Part shown: one piece after another, positions 34,098-43,105 of the stretch
Numbering within the stretch: the first letter of the stretch is position 1
How the letters are laid out: every line of letters begins with the position of its first letter
Source: Defluviitaleaceae bacterium
GTDB lineage: Bacteria; Bacillota; Clostridia; Lachnospirales; WQUN01
DNA length: 64,000 nucleotides
Direction: 5' to 3'
NCBI GenBank assembly: GCA_009777845.1
Contig: WRLD01000002.1
Location: forward strand, 1-64,000
The notes under the pieces: model-generated
What the model was told of the DNA's origin: nothing
What the model saw: the letters and a program-made list of their open reading frames with translations, nothing else
Databases searched by the model: none
Made by a program: the position numbers and the translations under genes

Positions 34098-35546
34098 TTA
34101 ATTTATCTTTTCTAGCATTTCCTTTTTTAGCCTATACAGCTTCTGCGAAAGGTCAATGGGCATAATTTGCGGATTGACTAGCCGCTTATGCTCGTCCCAG
34201 AGTGTGCCGCGCTCCTTGGCGGCGTATTCGCAAATTTCCTTTATGGTTAGTGCTTTGTGTACGCATTTGCCGTTCACAAAAACTGGCTGTAACAGCTCGC
34301 GTATGGTATAATCACCTGCGTAAAGCTGCATTTTTTTCCATGTGGCAATCGGGTCGAAAATTGTCAAATGCTCCTTTTCGTCAAAAAACTCGTTCGCTAG
34401 AGTAATTAAATCGGCTTTCATTTTTCCCGAGGCGACATCATACAGCCGCAGTAGCTTTTTTATGCCTGGGTTGGTAATTTTCAAGGGGTCCTCGGAAATT
34501 TTTATTTTGTTTAGCCATTCGCCGCCTCTTTTTAAGGCGCATAGCTTATAAACGCCGCCAAATGCGGGCGTTTCCTTGGACGTAATCAAATGCGTTCCCA
34601 CGCCCCAGTGCGAAATTTCCGCGCCTTGGGCTTTCAGCTCGGAAATCAAATGCTCGTCCAGGTCGTTTGTCGCGCTTATGCCTGCGTCCGCAAAGCCCGC
34701 ATCGTCAAGCATTTTCCTTGCGCGCTTGGATAAATAAGCCAAATCGCCGCTGTCTAGGCGTATGCCGTAATTTGTCAGCTCTACGCCGCTTTCGCGAAGC
34801 TCGCGGAAAACCGTAATCGCGTTGGGTACGCCCGAATTAAGCGTATCGTAGGTGTCCACAAGTAGCACACATGCTTTGGGGTACAAATTGGCATAATAAC
34901 GAAAGGCCTCCAGCTCGGAATCGAAGCTCATTATCCACGAATGTGCGTGAGTGCCGCGCAGGGGAATGTCAAACAGCTGCCCCGCAAGCACATTGCTTGT
35001 ACCGCAACAGCCGCCAATCATAGCGGCCCGCGCGCCGTAAAGCCCTGCATCTGGGCCTTGGGCGCGGCGCAGCCCAAACTCCAGCACGCTATCGCCCCTC
35101 GCCGCCCAACAAACACGCGCCGCCTTTGTCGCAATCAGACTTTGGTGGTTGATTATGTTAAGCAACGCGGTTTCGATTAGCTGTGCCTCGATAAGCGGCG
35201 CGATTACCTGCACGAGCGGCTCGCCCGGGAAAACGACCGTACCCTCCGCCACAGCGTTAATGCTTCCCGTGAATTTAAAGCGCTTTAAGTACGCCAAAAA
35301 TTCCTCACTAAATGTATTTGTGGAACGCAGATACGAGATTGCCTCGTCGTCAAAAACAAGCTCGTTTATATAGTCCACAAGCTGTTCCAGCCCTGCAAAA
35401 ACGGCATAGCCGTTGCCGCAAGGGTTTTCGCGGTAAAACATGTCAAACACAGCCTCTGGCCTTTGGGCTGTCTTAATTTCCGCGGTATAATACGCCTGCA
35501 TCATTGTAAGCTCGTAAAAATCGGTTAAAAGGGTTAGATTACGCAT
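34098..35546 (-). CDS. pncB: Nicotinate phosphoribosyltransferase
   Basis: Makes nicotinate mononucleotide from nicotinate and PRPP in NAD salvage. The 482-residue product begins MRNLTLLTDFYELTMMQAYY, and shows FGLRRAQGPDAGLYGARAA, the GTHAHSWIMSF segment with the phosphorylatable His region, and TYDTLNSGVPNAI. The start at 35546 (GGAACC upstream) is chosen because an upstream extension of 69 codons translates repeat DNA. It heads the pncB-pfkB-HIT-manA set. Confidence 0.92.
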   Translation of the reverse strand: MRNLTLLTDFYELTMMQAYYTAEIKTAQRPEAVFDMFYRENPCGNGYAVFAGLEQLVDYINELVFDDEAISYLRSTNTFSEEFLAYLKRFKFTGSINAVAEGTVVFPGEPLVQVIAPLIEAQLIETALLNIINHQSLIATKAARVCWAARGDSVLEFGLRRAQGPDAGLYGARAAMIGGCCGTSNVLAGQLFDIPLRGTHAHSWIMSFDSELEAFRYYANLYPKACVLLVDTYDTLNSGVPNAITVFRELRESGVELTNYGIRLDSGDLAYLSKRARKMLDDAGFADAGISATNDLDEHLISELKAQGAEISHWGVGTHLITSKETPAFGGVYKLCALKRGGEWLNKIKISEDPLKITNPGIKKLLRLYDVASGKMKADLITLANEFFDEKEHLTIFDPIATWKKMQLYAGDYTIRELLQPVFVNGKCVHKALTIKEICEYAAKERGTLWDEHKRLVNPQIMPIDLSQKLYRLKKEMLEKIN

Positions 35547-35663
35547 TTTGGGTTCCTTTTTTGTCTTAATAATGGCTACGTTTGGTAGACTTATAGAATA
35601 TATCATACTTGTGTGGATAGGGCAATCGGGTGAGGGATTTTCGTGGATTTGGTGGGTTTTAAG

Positions 35664-36260
35664 GGCATGGAACGCGGATTTTCGCGGATTTGGCGGATTT
35701 TCGCGGATTTTTTCGGGGTAAGTTGACGGCAGTGGGATAGAAGTTTTATCCATGTAAATTAAAGGTTGTGGAACGCGGATTTGGCGGATTTACGCGGATT
35801 GGGCGGATTGGCTCGTGGGAAAATATATTGCCGTTTAGTAAATTTACGTGGACAAAATCCGCGTAATCTGCGTAAATCCGCTTAAATCCGCGTTTAATTA
35901 TCCTTTAAATCCGCGTTCATTGTCTGCCGTGCCTCGCTCCCTCTGTGCCTCTGTGCCTCTGTGCGAACTCCTGTGTGAAATGATTTTGACAAATAAATGA
36001 ACGTGGGTAAAGTGTAGGGCTTCGTTTTTTAGGTTAAAAGATTTTTTTCACACAGAGGCACAGAGGGAGCGAGGCATAGCAGGAAAGAAACGTAGATTTA
36101 ATGATATATAACACGGATTTGCACGGATTGGGCGGATTGGCTCGTGAGAAAATATATTGCCGTTTAGTAATTTACGTGGACAAAATCCGCGAAAATCCGT
36201 TAAATCCGCGAAAATCCGCGTTCCATTGCCTTTAAATCCGCGTTCTATTACCTTTTTTAT
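35664..36260. repeat. Large composite palindromic element M5 (A-B-A)
   Basis: Lies between divergent pncB and yihY. The left A arm begins GGCATGGAACGCGGATTTTC and the right arm ends with its complement near 36226. The interior has two inverted copies of a module containing GCCGTTTAGTAA and GGATTGGCTCGTG (about 35805-35860 and 36127-36182) around a B module at 35924-36082. No coding sequence. Confidence 0.83.
35924..36082. repeat. B module copy 4
   Basis: Begins CTGCCGTGCC and ends GGCATAGCAG. The core has AATGAACGTGGGTAAAGTGT on the plus strand, the same orientation as copies 5 and 6. Confidence 0.82.
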
Positions 36261-36288
36261 AGTATGCAAAAGCAACAAGGAGGCACAA

Positions 36289-37083
36289 ATGAAAAAGCTC
36301 GGGATTTTTATTTTTAATTTGGTTATAAAATGCAGTCACGACCAGGTCTTTGACAGGGCAGCTGGGCTTACGCTTAGGGTGTTGCTTGCGTTTTTCCCAT
36401 TTTTGATTTTTTTGATGACACTTATGGGCTTTTTGGAAATAGCCGTCGAGCCGATTTTGGCGGCACTTTACGACACGTTTCCCGCCGAAATATCAAAAAT
36501 GCTCGCCACCTTTATCATGGAAATTTCTGAAACACGGAGCGGCGGTTTGTTGTCGGCGGCTCTGTTTTTTAGCGTGTACAACACGCTAAACGGCTTTAGG
36601 GCGGTTGTTCGCTGTATAAATTTTGCTTACGGCATTAGGGAACGGCGCGGCGGGCTTTCGCAAATAGCGGTAAGCCTTATGCTTATGCTGATTTTTTCCG
36701 CCGCGCTTATTTTTATGCTTGCTATTTCTGTTTTTGGGAAGCAATACTCGGCGTTTTGGGTTTTCGCAAAGCAGGGCTTGGCGTTTGTGGTCTTGTTTCT
36801 TCTGACCTCGCTAATTTACAAGCTCGCCTGCGAAAAATCGCTCGGCGCGAGATATATTTTCCACGGCGCGGCATTCACCGTGACGGCGTGGCTCATTATC
36901 GGCACAACCTTTGGCTATTTTACGCGGAGCTTTACGCGCTTTCCTATGATTTACGGCAGTATCGCAGGCGTTTTTTTGCTGATTATTTGGCTTAACGCGG
37001 TGGGCGTTGTGCTGTTGATTGGTAATGAAATCAATGTAATGGTTGGTGAGTTTTCGGAGGGGGTTGGGAATGGAGATAAATAA
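36289..37083 (+). CDS. YihY/BrkB family membrane protein
   Basis: A 264-residue polytopic membrane protein with six hydrophobic segments. DRAAGLTLRVLLAFFPFL and the later FTRFPMIYGSIAGVFLLIIWL are family hallmarks, followed by NEIN near the C-terminus. The family was once called RNase BN, but that activity is not supported; function is unknown, possibly transport or envelope stress. AAGGAGG stands nine bases before ATG 36289. A longer upstream frame would translate repeat sequence. Confidence 0.9.
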   Translation: MKKLGIFIFNLVIKCSHDQVFDRAAGLTLRVLLAFFPFLIFLMTLMGFLEIAVEPILAALYDTFPAEISKMLATFIMEISETRSGGLLSAALFFSVYNTLNGFRAVVRCINFAYGIRERRGGLSQIAVSLMLMLIFSAALIFMLAISVFGKQYSAFWVFAKQGLAFVVLFLLTSLIYKLACEKSLGARYIFHGAAFTVTAWLIIGTTFGYFTRSFTRFPMIYGSIAGVFLLIIWLNAVGVVLLIGNEINVMVGEFSEGVGNGDK

Positions 37084-37086
37084 TGG

Positions 37087-37114
37087 TTGAATTTTTTTCG
37101 GTTTTGGGTATAGT
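37087..37114 (+). promoter_or_regulatory. Candidate promoter for hfq
   Basis: TTGAAT (37087-37092) and TATAGT (37109-37114) with a 16-base spacer, about 43 bases before the hfq start and just after the yihY stop. Each box has five of six consensus bases. Confidence 0.45.
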
Positions 37115-37156
37115 TACGATAAGCTATAAACAACACGCCAAAAGGAGATGACCAAA

Positions 37157-37375
37157 ATGGCAAATTATCAAGACCAGCTTTTGAGTGCAGTACGGAAGGA
37201 CAGTATGCCTTGCACGATTTATCTTACCAGCGGCTTCCAGCTGCGGGGGATTATTCGCAATTTTGATGCGTATGTAATACTTTTGGAGAGCGACGGCAAG
37301 CAACAAATGGTATACAAGCACGCCATATCTACCATTGTTCCGCTCAAGTCTATTCCAAGCCCAAGCATGGATTGA
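37157..37375 (+). CDS. hfq: RNA chaperone Hfq
   Basis: A 72-residue Sm-like hexameric RNA chaperone. The N-terminal YQDQLLSAVRKD, the Sm1 stretch IYLTSGFQLRGIIRNFDAY (residues about 21-39) and the Sm2 motif with YKHAISTIVP are all in place. ATG 37157 is preferred over 37148 because AAAGGAG ends only one base before the earlier ATG. The Met gamma-lyase-family gene follows after three bases. The short acidic-free C-terminus is normal for Firmicutes. Confidence 0.95.
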   Translation: MANYQDQLLSAVRKDSMPCTIYLTSGFQLRGIIRNFDAYVILLESDGKQQMVYKHAISTIVPLKSIPSPSMD

Positions 37376-37378
37376 GCC

Positions 37379-38638
37379 ATGTACGAATATCTGACCAACC
37401 ACATGGGAATAAAGCCCCATGTGGCTTCGCTTGTTGCGGAAACGGAAAAGGAGCTGTCGGCGGCGTTTGCGAGGGCGGACGAGGTTTGTGCCGTAAATCA
37501 AATGCGCGTGCTAAAAGCTATGCAGGAAGCGCGCCTAAGCGAGTCGCATTTTGGCGATTCTACTGGCTACGGCTACCATGACGAGGGGCGCGCCGTGTTG
37601 GAAAAAATTTACGCTAACCTTTTTCATGCCGAGGCCGCCCTTGTTCGTCCGCAGTTAATTTCTGGGACACACGCGCTTGCCGCCGCGCTTTTTGGCAATT
37701 TGCGACCGCGTGATGTGTTATATTCGCCTGCGGGCAAGCCGTACGATACCCTGGAATCGGTGATAGGAATACGTGCCGCTTCTGGTTCGCTTGCAGAATA
37801 TGGAGTTTCCTATCGACAAACAGAGCTTATTGACGGCGAACGATTCGACTACGAAGCCATAGGCGCGGAGCTGGAAAACGCGCCGAAAATGGTAGCTCTG
37901 CAACGCTCCAAGGGCTATTCGTGGCGAAAATCCTTTACCGTCAAGGAGCTTGGCGAGCTGATTGCATTTATAAGGAAGAAATCGCCGCAGACAATCATTC
38001 TTGTTGACAATTGCTACGGCGAATTTGTGGACGAACACGAGCCGACCGAGGCGGATTTGCTCGCAGGCTCGCTTATAAAAAACCCAGGCGGCGGAATTTC
38101 GGCGGGCGGCGGCTATATCGTGGGCAAGCGCGAGCTTGTCGAGCGTTCCGCGGAACGGCTTACCGCGCCTGGGCTTGGCAGTGCGGTCGGCCCTGCGTTT
38201 GGCATGAGCCGCAATCTGTTACAGGGGCTTTTCCTCGCACCGCAAACCGTAGCCGCCGCCGTAAAGGGCGCGATTTTGGCGGCGGCGGTGTTTTCCAAGG
38301 CGGGCTTTGAAACAAATCCGCGTACATTTGACGAACGCTCCGACATTGTGCAGGCCATTAGGCTAAATACCGCCGAGAACGTACTTGCGTTCTGCAAGGG
38401 CGTACAAAAAGCCGCGCCAGTGGACTGCTTTGTTACGCCCGAGCCGTGGCAAATGCCTGGCTATTCCCACGGCGTAGTAATGGCTGGCGGCACGTTTATA
38501 CAAGGCTCGTCTATCGAGCTAAGCGCGGACGCGCCGATGCGCGAGCCGTACATTGTGTATTTTCAGGGCGGACTAACCGCGGCACATTCGCGTGCGGGGG
38601 TTGTTTTTGCACTACAGGAGCTTGATAATGCAGTATAA
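37379..38638 (+). CDS. Methionine gamma-lyase family protein (aluminium-resistance type PLP enzyme)
   Basis: A 419-residue fold-type I PLP enzyme of the clostridial family annotated as aluminium resistance or Met gamma-lyase-like. FGDSTGYGYHDEGR, RPQLISGTHALAAALFG, the cofactor Asp in IILVDNCYGEF and LIKNPGGGISAGGGYIVG are characteristic; the Schiff-base Lys is in IKNPGGG. It probably performs C-S lyase chemistry, though the substrate is unknown. The gene starts three bases after hfq, an association I know from other Clostridia, and overlaps ogt by 11 bases. Confidence 0.87.
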   Translation: MYEYLTNHMGIKPHVASLVAETEKELSAAFARADEVCAVNQMRVLKAMQEARLSESHFGDSTGYGYHDEGRAVLEKIYANLFHAEAALVRPQLISGTHALAAALFGNLRPRDVLYSPAGKPYDTLESVIGIRAASGSLAEYGVSYRQTELIDGERFDYEAIGAELENAPKMVALQRSKGYSWRKSFTVKELGELIAFIRKKSPQTIILVDNCYGEFVDEHEPTEADLLAGSLIKNPGGGISAGGGYIVGKRELVERSAERLTAPGLGSAVGPAFGMSRNLLQGLFLAPQTVAAAVKGAILAAAVFSKAGFETNPRTFDERSDIVQAIRLNTAENVLAFCKGVQKAAPVDCFVTPEPWQMPGYSHGVVMAGGTFIQGSSIELSADAPMREPYIVYFQGGLTAAHSRAGVVFALQELDNAV

Positions 38639-39062
38639 CTCGCCTTTGGGCAGGCTATTTATTTACGCGAATGGCGGTTTTATCACGCATATCGTTATGA
38701 GGTCGCTTCCTCTTGATTGCGGCGACACGAACGTCTTATTGCAATGCAAACAAGAGCTAAACGCATATTTTGCGAGGCAGCTACGCGAATTTACCGTACC
38801 AATCAAGGCGAGCGGCACGGCTTTTAGGGCGCGTTGCTGGCAAGAATTGCAAAAAATCCCTTACGGCGAAACAATTTCCTACGGCGAGCTAGCCAAAAGA
38901 ATTTCACAGCCCACGGCGGCTCGCGCGGTAGGCGGCGCGATACATCATAATCCGATTAGCATAATTATTCCGTGCCACCGCGTTATCGGCGCGAGTGGCG
39001 GCTTGACTGGTTATGCGGGCGGGCTTGATATGAAGCGTGGGTTGTTGGATATTGAAAGGTAA
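38628..39062 (+). CDS. ogt: Methylated-DNA-protein cysteine methyltransferase
   Basis: A suicide DNA-repair protein that takes the alkyl group from O6-alkylguanine. In 144 residues the active Cys is in IIPCHRVIG, and the helix-turn-helix segment IPYGETISYGELAKRI binds DNA. The start at 38628 (GGAG upstream) overlaps the previous gene by 11 bases; a longer frame would go deeper into it. Standalone protein without an Ada domain. Confidence 0.94.
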   Translation: MQYNSPLGRLFIYANGGFITHIVMRSLPLDCGDTNVLLQCKQELNAYFARQLREFTVPIKASGTAFRARCWQELQKIPYGETISYGELAKRISQPTAARAVGGAIHHNPISIIIPCHRVIGASGGLTGYAGGLDMKRGLLDIER

Positions 39063-39065
39063 TAT

Positions 39066-39094
39066 TTGCAACTTAGCTCTTACTATGTTAGACT
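39066..39094 (+). promoter_or_regulatory. Candidate promoter for tig
   Basis: TTGCAA (39066-39071) and TAGACT (39089-39094), 17-base spacer, 55 bases before the tig start. The -35 matches five of six and the -10 four of six consensus positions. Confidence 0.4.
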
Positions 39095-39148
39095 TAACCT
39101 CGCATCTTTTTTTATATAAAAAAAACATAATATGGGAGTGCAAAATCT

Positions 39149-40540
39149 ATGGCTAAAGCGAAAAAAGAAAAAACACCAATAGTGCCGTCAATTGTGACAT
39201 CAATCACCACGGAACAGCTAGAAAACCGCAGGATTAAGCTAACAATAAAAACAAGCCCCGAGTCCTTTCGCGAGGGCTTGCAGCTGGCATATTCAAAAAA
39301 CAAGCACCGCTTTAATGTGCCTGGCTTCCGCAAGGGCAAGGCTCCGCGTAAGGTAATCGAGCAGTCCTATGGGCGTGATGTTTTTTACGAGGACGCGGTG
39401 GATTATAATCTTAATGAGGTTTGCGAAACCGCGTTTGAACAGCAAGGCCTCGACCCTGCACATATGCCCAAAATCGAGCTAGGCGAATCTAGCGAGGCAG
39501 AGGGTGCTGTTGTTTACATGACTGTGACCCTGCGGCCAGAGGGCGAAATAAGCGACTACTACGGGCTTACTTGCCCCAAAAGCGATACCCAAGCCACAGA
39601 GGACGATATTCAAAACGCCCTGCAAGCCGAGCAGAAAAAAAACGCGCGTATGGAGAGCGTAGACCGCCCTGCGGAAATGGGAGATACTGCCATAATCAAC
39701 TTTAAGGGCTATATAGACGGCGTAGCGTTTGACGGCGGCTCGGCAGAGGACCACTCGCTAAAGCTCGGCTCGGGGCAGTTTATCCCTGGCTTCGAGGAGC
39801 AAATCGTGGGGCATGTAGTGGGCGACGACATCAAGGTCGAGGTCACATTCCCCGAGGATTATCACAGCGAAAATTTTGCTGGAAAGGCCGCCACCTTTGA
39901 AGTAGAAATTTTGGACATACAAGCCACCGAGCTGCCCGAAATAAACGACCAATTCGCGGACGATGTTTCAGAATTTGAAACCTTGGCGGAATACCGCGAG
40001 GATTTAGCCAAAAAAATATCGGAATATAAAAAGAATACGGCGGATAGCCAAAAATCGGAATATTTGCTGAAAAAACTGCACGCCCTGTGCAAGGTGGACA
40101 TTCCCGAAGAAATGTATGCCGAGCGTACGAACGACCTAATCCGCGACTTTACGCATAGCATGTCCTCGCGCGGTATCGACTTAAAAATGTACATGCAGTA
40201 CACGGGCTTGACCCAGGAGCTAATAGTAAACGACCTGAAAGACCAAGCAAAAAAGGACGTACTCAACATGGTTGTACTTGAATCCATTGCGAAAAAGGAA
40301 AAAATGACCGCGACGGAGGAAGAACTAGAGAAAAAGGCATGTGACATTTTCGGCAAGGAAGCCGAGGAAGTAAAGGAAATACTCGGAAAAATGTCATATT
40401 CACGCAAAAATGAATTGAAACGCTTGGTTATCACCGAAAAGGCAATGGAGCTTGTTTTGGAGAAAGCGGTGGAAACTGATGATGAGCAGTATGAAATTGA
40501 TTTAGATGAAAATATAGCCGATTTAGACGAGGAACAATAG
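39149..40540 (+). CDS. tig: Trigger factor
   Basis: A ribosome-bound chaperone and peptidyl-prolyl isomerase. The 463-residue protein has the ribosome-docking GFRKGKAPR in the N-terminal domain, an FKBP-like PPIase domain (about residues 165-260, with FIPGFEEQIVGH), and a helical C-terminal arm ending in an acidic tail. GGGAG precedes ATG 39149. The TAG stop lies within the first bases of palindromic element D1. clpP and clpX follow, a common order. Confidence 0.95.
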   Translation: MAKAKKEKTPIVPSIVTSITTEQLENRRIKLTIKTSPESFREGLQLAYSKNKHRFNVPGFRKGKAPRKVIEQSYGRDVFYEDAVDYNLNEVCETAFEQQGLDPAHMPKIELGESSEAEGAVVYMTVTLRPEGEISDYYGLTCPKSDTQATEDDIQNALQAEQKKNARMESVDRPAEMGDTAIINFKGYIDGVAFDGGSAEDHSLKLGSGQFIPGFEEQIVGHVVGDDIKVEVTFPEDYHSENFAGKAATFEVEILDIQATELPEINDQFADDVSEFETLAEYREDLAKKISEYKKNTADSQKSEYLLKKLHALCKVDIPEEMYAERTNDLIRDFTHSMSSRGIDLKMYMQYTGLTQELIVNDLKDQAKKDVLNMVVLESIAKKEKMTATEEELEKKACDIFGKEAEEVKEILGKMSYSRKNELKRLVITEKAMELVLEKAVETDDEQYEIDLDENIADLDEEQ

Positions 40541-40697
40541 TTGTTTAAGCTAAAAACGGCACTGTGCTTGCGGTCTTTTTGCCGCAATACTTCGTCGCAA
40601 AAAACCTTGCGTGCCGCTAGCACGCGGCGGTTTTTGCTCCTCGTCTTGCGACAAAAATCCTCGCAATCCCAGCACCGTTTTCAACTTAAACAACTAT
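40537..40697. repeat. Palindromic element D1 overlapping the tig stop codon
   Basis: Ends are ATAGTTGTTTAAGCTAAAAA at the left and its near-complement, GTTTTCAACTTAAACAACTA, at the right. The 161-bp element contains the tig TAG stop in its first four bases. The roughly 115-base interior holds small hairpins such as GCGTGC/GCACGC and GCGG/CCGC. A 50-bp version without the interior is at 47081-47130. Confidence 0.75.
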
Positions 40698-40718
40698 AGA
40701 AGAATAGGAGAATTTCTT

Positions 40719-41309
40719 ATGGCAAACCTAGTACCGTATGTAATTGAACAAACAAGCAGGGGCGAACGCTCGTACGACATTTATTCGCGTCTGCTAAAGG
40801 ACAGGATTATCTTTCTCGGAGATGAGGTTTCCGACGTAAGCGCAAGCCTTATTGTGGCACAGCTTTTGTTCCTAGAGTCGGAGGACCCCGACAAGGATAT
40901 TAGCCTGTACATCAACAGCCCCGGCGGCTCGATTACCGCTGGCATGGCTATTTTTGACACTATGAACCATGTGAAATGTGATGTTTCCACCATTTGTGTG
41001 GGAATGGCGGCGAGCATGGGCGCGTTTTTGCTTGCGGGCGGCGAGAAGGGCAAGCGGTTTGCGCTTCCCAACGCGGAGGTAATGATACATCAGCCCTCTG
41101 GCGGCGCGAGAGGTCAAGCCACGGATATTCAAATTCACGCCGAGCGTATTATTCAAATGAAACGTAAGCTAAACCAAATTTTGGCGGCTAATACTGGTCA
41201 GCCAGTGGAAAAGGTTACCGCCGACTCGGAGCGCGACAATTTCCTAACAGCGGAAGAAGCGTTGGCGTATGGGCTAATAGACAAAATTATTGTCCGAAAG
41301 GAGCAATAA
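40719..41309 (+). CDS. clpP: ATP-dependent Clp protease proteolytic subunit
   Basis: The 196-residue serine peptidase forms the tetradecameric chamber that works with ClpX. The catalytic Ser is in [11 protein letters not shown], His in MIHQPSGG and Asp in the DSERDNFL region. [19 protein letters not shown] is the usual handle-adjacent segment. AGGAG precedes ATG 40719; a longer frame would run into repeat element D1. clpX follows after three bases. Confidence 0.96.
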   Translation: MANLVPYVIEQTSRGERSYDIYSRLLKDRIIFLGDEVSDVSASLIVAQLLFLESEDPDKDISLYINSPGGSITAGMAIFDTMNHVKCDVSTICVGMAASMGAFLLAGGEKGKRFALPNAEVMIHQPSGGARGQATDIQIHAERIIQMKRKLNQILAANTGQPVEKVTADSERDNFLTAEEALAYGLIDKIIVRKEQ

Positions 41310-41312
41310 GCC

Positions 41313-42623
41313 ATGGCGAGCAAATTTGATTCGAGGAACATCGCGAGATGTTCATTCTGCGGAAAGCTGCAAGACCAGGTAGGGAAAATTATCGCTGGCC
41401 CGAATGTATATATATGCGACCAGTGCGTGGACTCGTGCTGTGGAATTTTGGAAGAAAACACAGAGGAGCAGTCGCATTTTGACGAGGAATCCACACTGCC
41501 TAAGCCCAAGGAAATAAGGGCGTTCTTGGACGAATACGTCATAGGGCAGGACAGGGCAAAGGTCGCGCTAAGCGTAGCGGTGTACAACCACTACAAGCGC
41601 ATAACTATGCAGCCGCTGGCGGGTGACGATACAGACGTAGAGGTACAAAAAAGCAACGTGCTTTTAATAGGGCCTACGGGCGTAGGCAAAACTCACCTTG
41701 CACAGACCCTAGCGCGTATTTTGAACGTACCCATTGCAATTGCGGACGCGACAAGCCTTACCGAGGCGGGCTACGTAGGCGAGGACGTAGAAAATATCCT
41801 GCTAAAGCTAATCCAAAACGCAGATTATGACATAGAACGCGCCCAGCAGGGCATAGTCTATATAGACGAAATGGACAAAATTTCACGCCGTTCCGACAAC
41901 CCTTCTATTACAAGGGACGTAAGCGGCGAGGGCGTTCAGCAGGCATTGTTAAAAATTATCGAGGGCACAGTCGCTTCTGTACCGCCGCAGGGCGGACGAA
42001 AGCACCCCCACCAAGATTTTATCCAAATCGACACGACCAACATTCTTTTCATATGCGGCGGCGCGTTCAGCGGCTTGGAAAAAATCATAGAACAGCGCAT
42101 GAACCAAAAGGTAATCGGCTTCGGCGCGGAAGTAAAAACGAAGTCGGAAAAAGTGCAGGAGGACATACTGCGGCATGTTCAGCCCAGCGACCTGCACCGC
42201 TACGGTCTTATTCCCGAGGTAATCGGGCGTTTGCCCGTAGTCGTTACGCTAAACAGCCTTGACGAGGACGCGCTGGTGTCCATTCTAAGCGAACCCAAAA
42301 ACGCGCTTACCAAGCAATACCAATATTTGCTCGGGCTAGATAATGTAATCCTCGAATTTGAACAGGACGCACTCCGTGCAATCGCCGAAAAAGCCTTAAA
42401 ACGCGAAACAGGCGCGAGGGGCTTGCGCGCGATTGTCGAAAACATGCTAACAAACACCATGTACGACGTACCCAGCGACGAAACAATCGAACGCTGCGTT
42501 ATCACACGCGAAACGGTAGAGGACGACAAGCCGCCGCGGCTTGTTATCAATGCGGAACGCCAGCCGCTTTATCGTAAGCCGCGTAGGCGTAGGGCTAGTG
42601 GGAAAAGGGCTTCGGCGGGTTAG
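41313..42623 (+). CDS. clpX: ATP-dependent Clp protease ATP-binding subunit ClpX
   Basis: The 436-residue AAA+ unfoldase feeds substrates to ClpP. The N-terminal zinc-binding domain has CSFCGK and CDQCVDSC; Walker A is GPTGVGKTH; Walker B is VYIDEMDKI; and the IGF loop for ClpP docking appears as KVIGFGAEV. The C-terminus ends in a basic tail, [11 protein letters not shown]. The TAG stop is the first part of a GGGGC/GCCCC hairpin. Confidence 0.96.
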   Translation: MASKFDSRNIARCSFCGKLQDQVGKIIAGPNVYICDQCVDSCCGILEENTEEQSHFDEESTLPKPKEIRAFLDEYVIGQDRAKVALSVAVYNHYKRITMQPLAGDDTDVEVQKSNVLLIGPTGVGKTHLAQTLARILNVPIAIADATSLTEAGYVGEDVENILLKLIQNADYDIERAQQGIVYIDEMDKISRRSDNPSITRDVSGEGVQQALLKIIEGTVASVPPQGGRKHPHQDFIQIDTTNILFICGGAFSGLEKIIEQRMNQKVIGFGAEVKTKSEKVQEDILRHVQPSDLHRYGLIPEVIGRLPVVVTLNSLDEDALVSILSEPKNALTKQYQYLLGLDNVILEFEQDALRAIAEKALKRETGARGLRAIVENMLTNTMYDVPSDETIERCVITRETVEDDKPPRLVINAERQPLYRKPRRRRASGKRASAG

Positions 42624-42639
42624 GGGCGTAGCCCCTTTT
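42622..42639 (+). terminator. Short hairpin at the clpX stop, possible terminator
   Basis: AGGGGC (42622-42627), loop GTA, GCCCCT (42631-42636), then TTT. The stem begins within the TAG stop codon. It is also the first part of the F1 repeat. Confidence 0.5.
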
Positions 42640-42685
42640 CTCCGACTGTGTTATGGTGGGAATGTCATCTCGAAGCCTTGAGAGC
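42623..42685 (+). repeat. F repeat copy 1 (intergenic)
   Basis: GGGGCGTAGCCCC, TCCGACTGT, GGTGGGAATGTC and CGAAGCCTTGA occur in this order. The same order occurs, in frame, inside the rsmF-like gene at 53304-53396, and its second half occurs inverted at 47144-47171. Confidence 0.65.
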
Positions 42686-42716
42686 GTACTGGCACATAAA
42701 AAAAGGAGGATTCCCC

Positions 42717-43028
42717 ATGCTACTTGTAACTACACCAACTATCCCGAACAAGGAATTTGAGGTATTGGGGCTTGTACAGGGCAACGTGGTACGAGCAAAA
42801 CACATAGGAAGAGATATTGCCGCAGGGTTCAAGAATATAGTCGGCGGAGAAATACGCGGCTATACGGAGCTTATGAACGATGCGCGAAAGGTGGCTACCG
42901 AACGTATGATTAACGCCGCCGCCGCACTAAACGCCGATGCTATAGTGGCTGTACGCTATGAAACGTGTAGCATTATGGCGAGCTGTAGCGAGGTAATGGC
43001 GTATGGTACAGCGGTTAAGTTTATATAG
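42717..43028 (+). CDS. YbjQ/UPF0145 family protein
   Basis: A 103-residue protein of the YbjQ family, which forms pentamers and is sometimes labelled heavy-metal-binding. It opens MLLVTTPTIPNKEFEVLGLV and has VRAKHIGRDI, IRGYTELMNDARKVATERM and ADAIVAVRYET, the family's conserved blocks. Function is not established. AAAGGAGG precedes ATG 42717. The TAG stop runs into a GGGGC/GCCCC hairpin. Confidence 0.9.
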   Translation: MLLVTTPTIPNKEFEVLGLVQGNVVRAKHIGRDIAAGFKNIVGGEIRGYTELMNDARKVATERMINAAAALNADAIVAVRYETCSIMASCSEVMAYGTAVKFI

Positions 43029-43045
43029 GGGGCATTGCCCCTTTT
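43029..43045 (+). terminator. Short hairpin at the ybjQ stop, possible terminator
   Basis: GGGGC (43029-43033), loop ATT, GCCCC (43037-43041), TTTT. It follows immediately on the TAG stop, like the hairpin after clpX. Confidence 0.5.
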
Positions 43046-43060
43046 CATTTCTGAAAGTTT

Positions 43061-43105
43061 AAAACACCCCTTTTGCGGAAATAATTCCGCAAAAGGGGTG
43101 TTTTT
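43061..43105. terminator. Strong 20-bp hairpin, terminator that also contains the next gene's SD
   Basis: AAAACACCCCTTTTGCGGAA (43061-43080) pairs perfectly with 43085-43104 around an ATAA loop and ends in TTTTT, so it looks like a rho-independent terminator for the ybjQ transcript. The 3' arm contains AAAAGGGGTG, which is also the only Shine-Dalgarno-like sequence for the ATG at 43106. Confidence 0.8.

Noticed and set aside
34098-35753. Longer pncB with 69 extra N-terminal residues
   Set aside because: The extension translates A-repeat DNA; family members start at MRNLTLLTDFYELTM-like sequence.
37148-37156. Earlier ATG as hfq start
   Set aside because: The AAAGGAG site ends immediately before it; the ATG at 37157 has normal spacing and gives the usual Hfq N-terminus.
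39862-40623. Minus-strand open frame (253 codons) opposite trigger factor
   Set aside because: Serine-rich shadow of the Glu/Lys-rich tig sequence; no SD.
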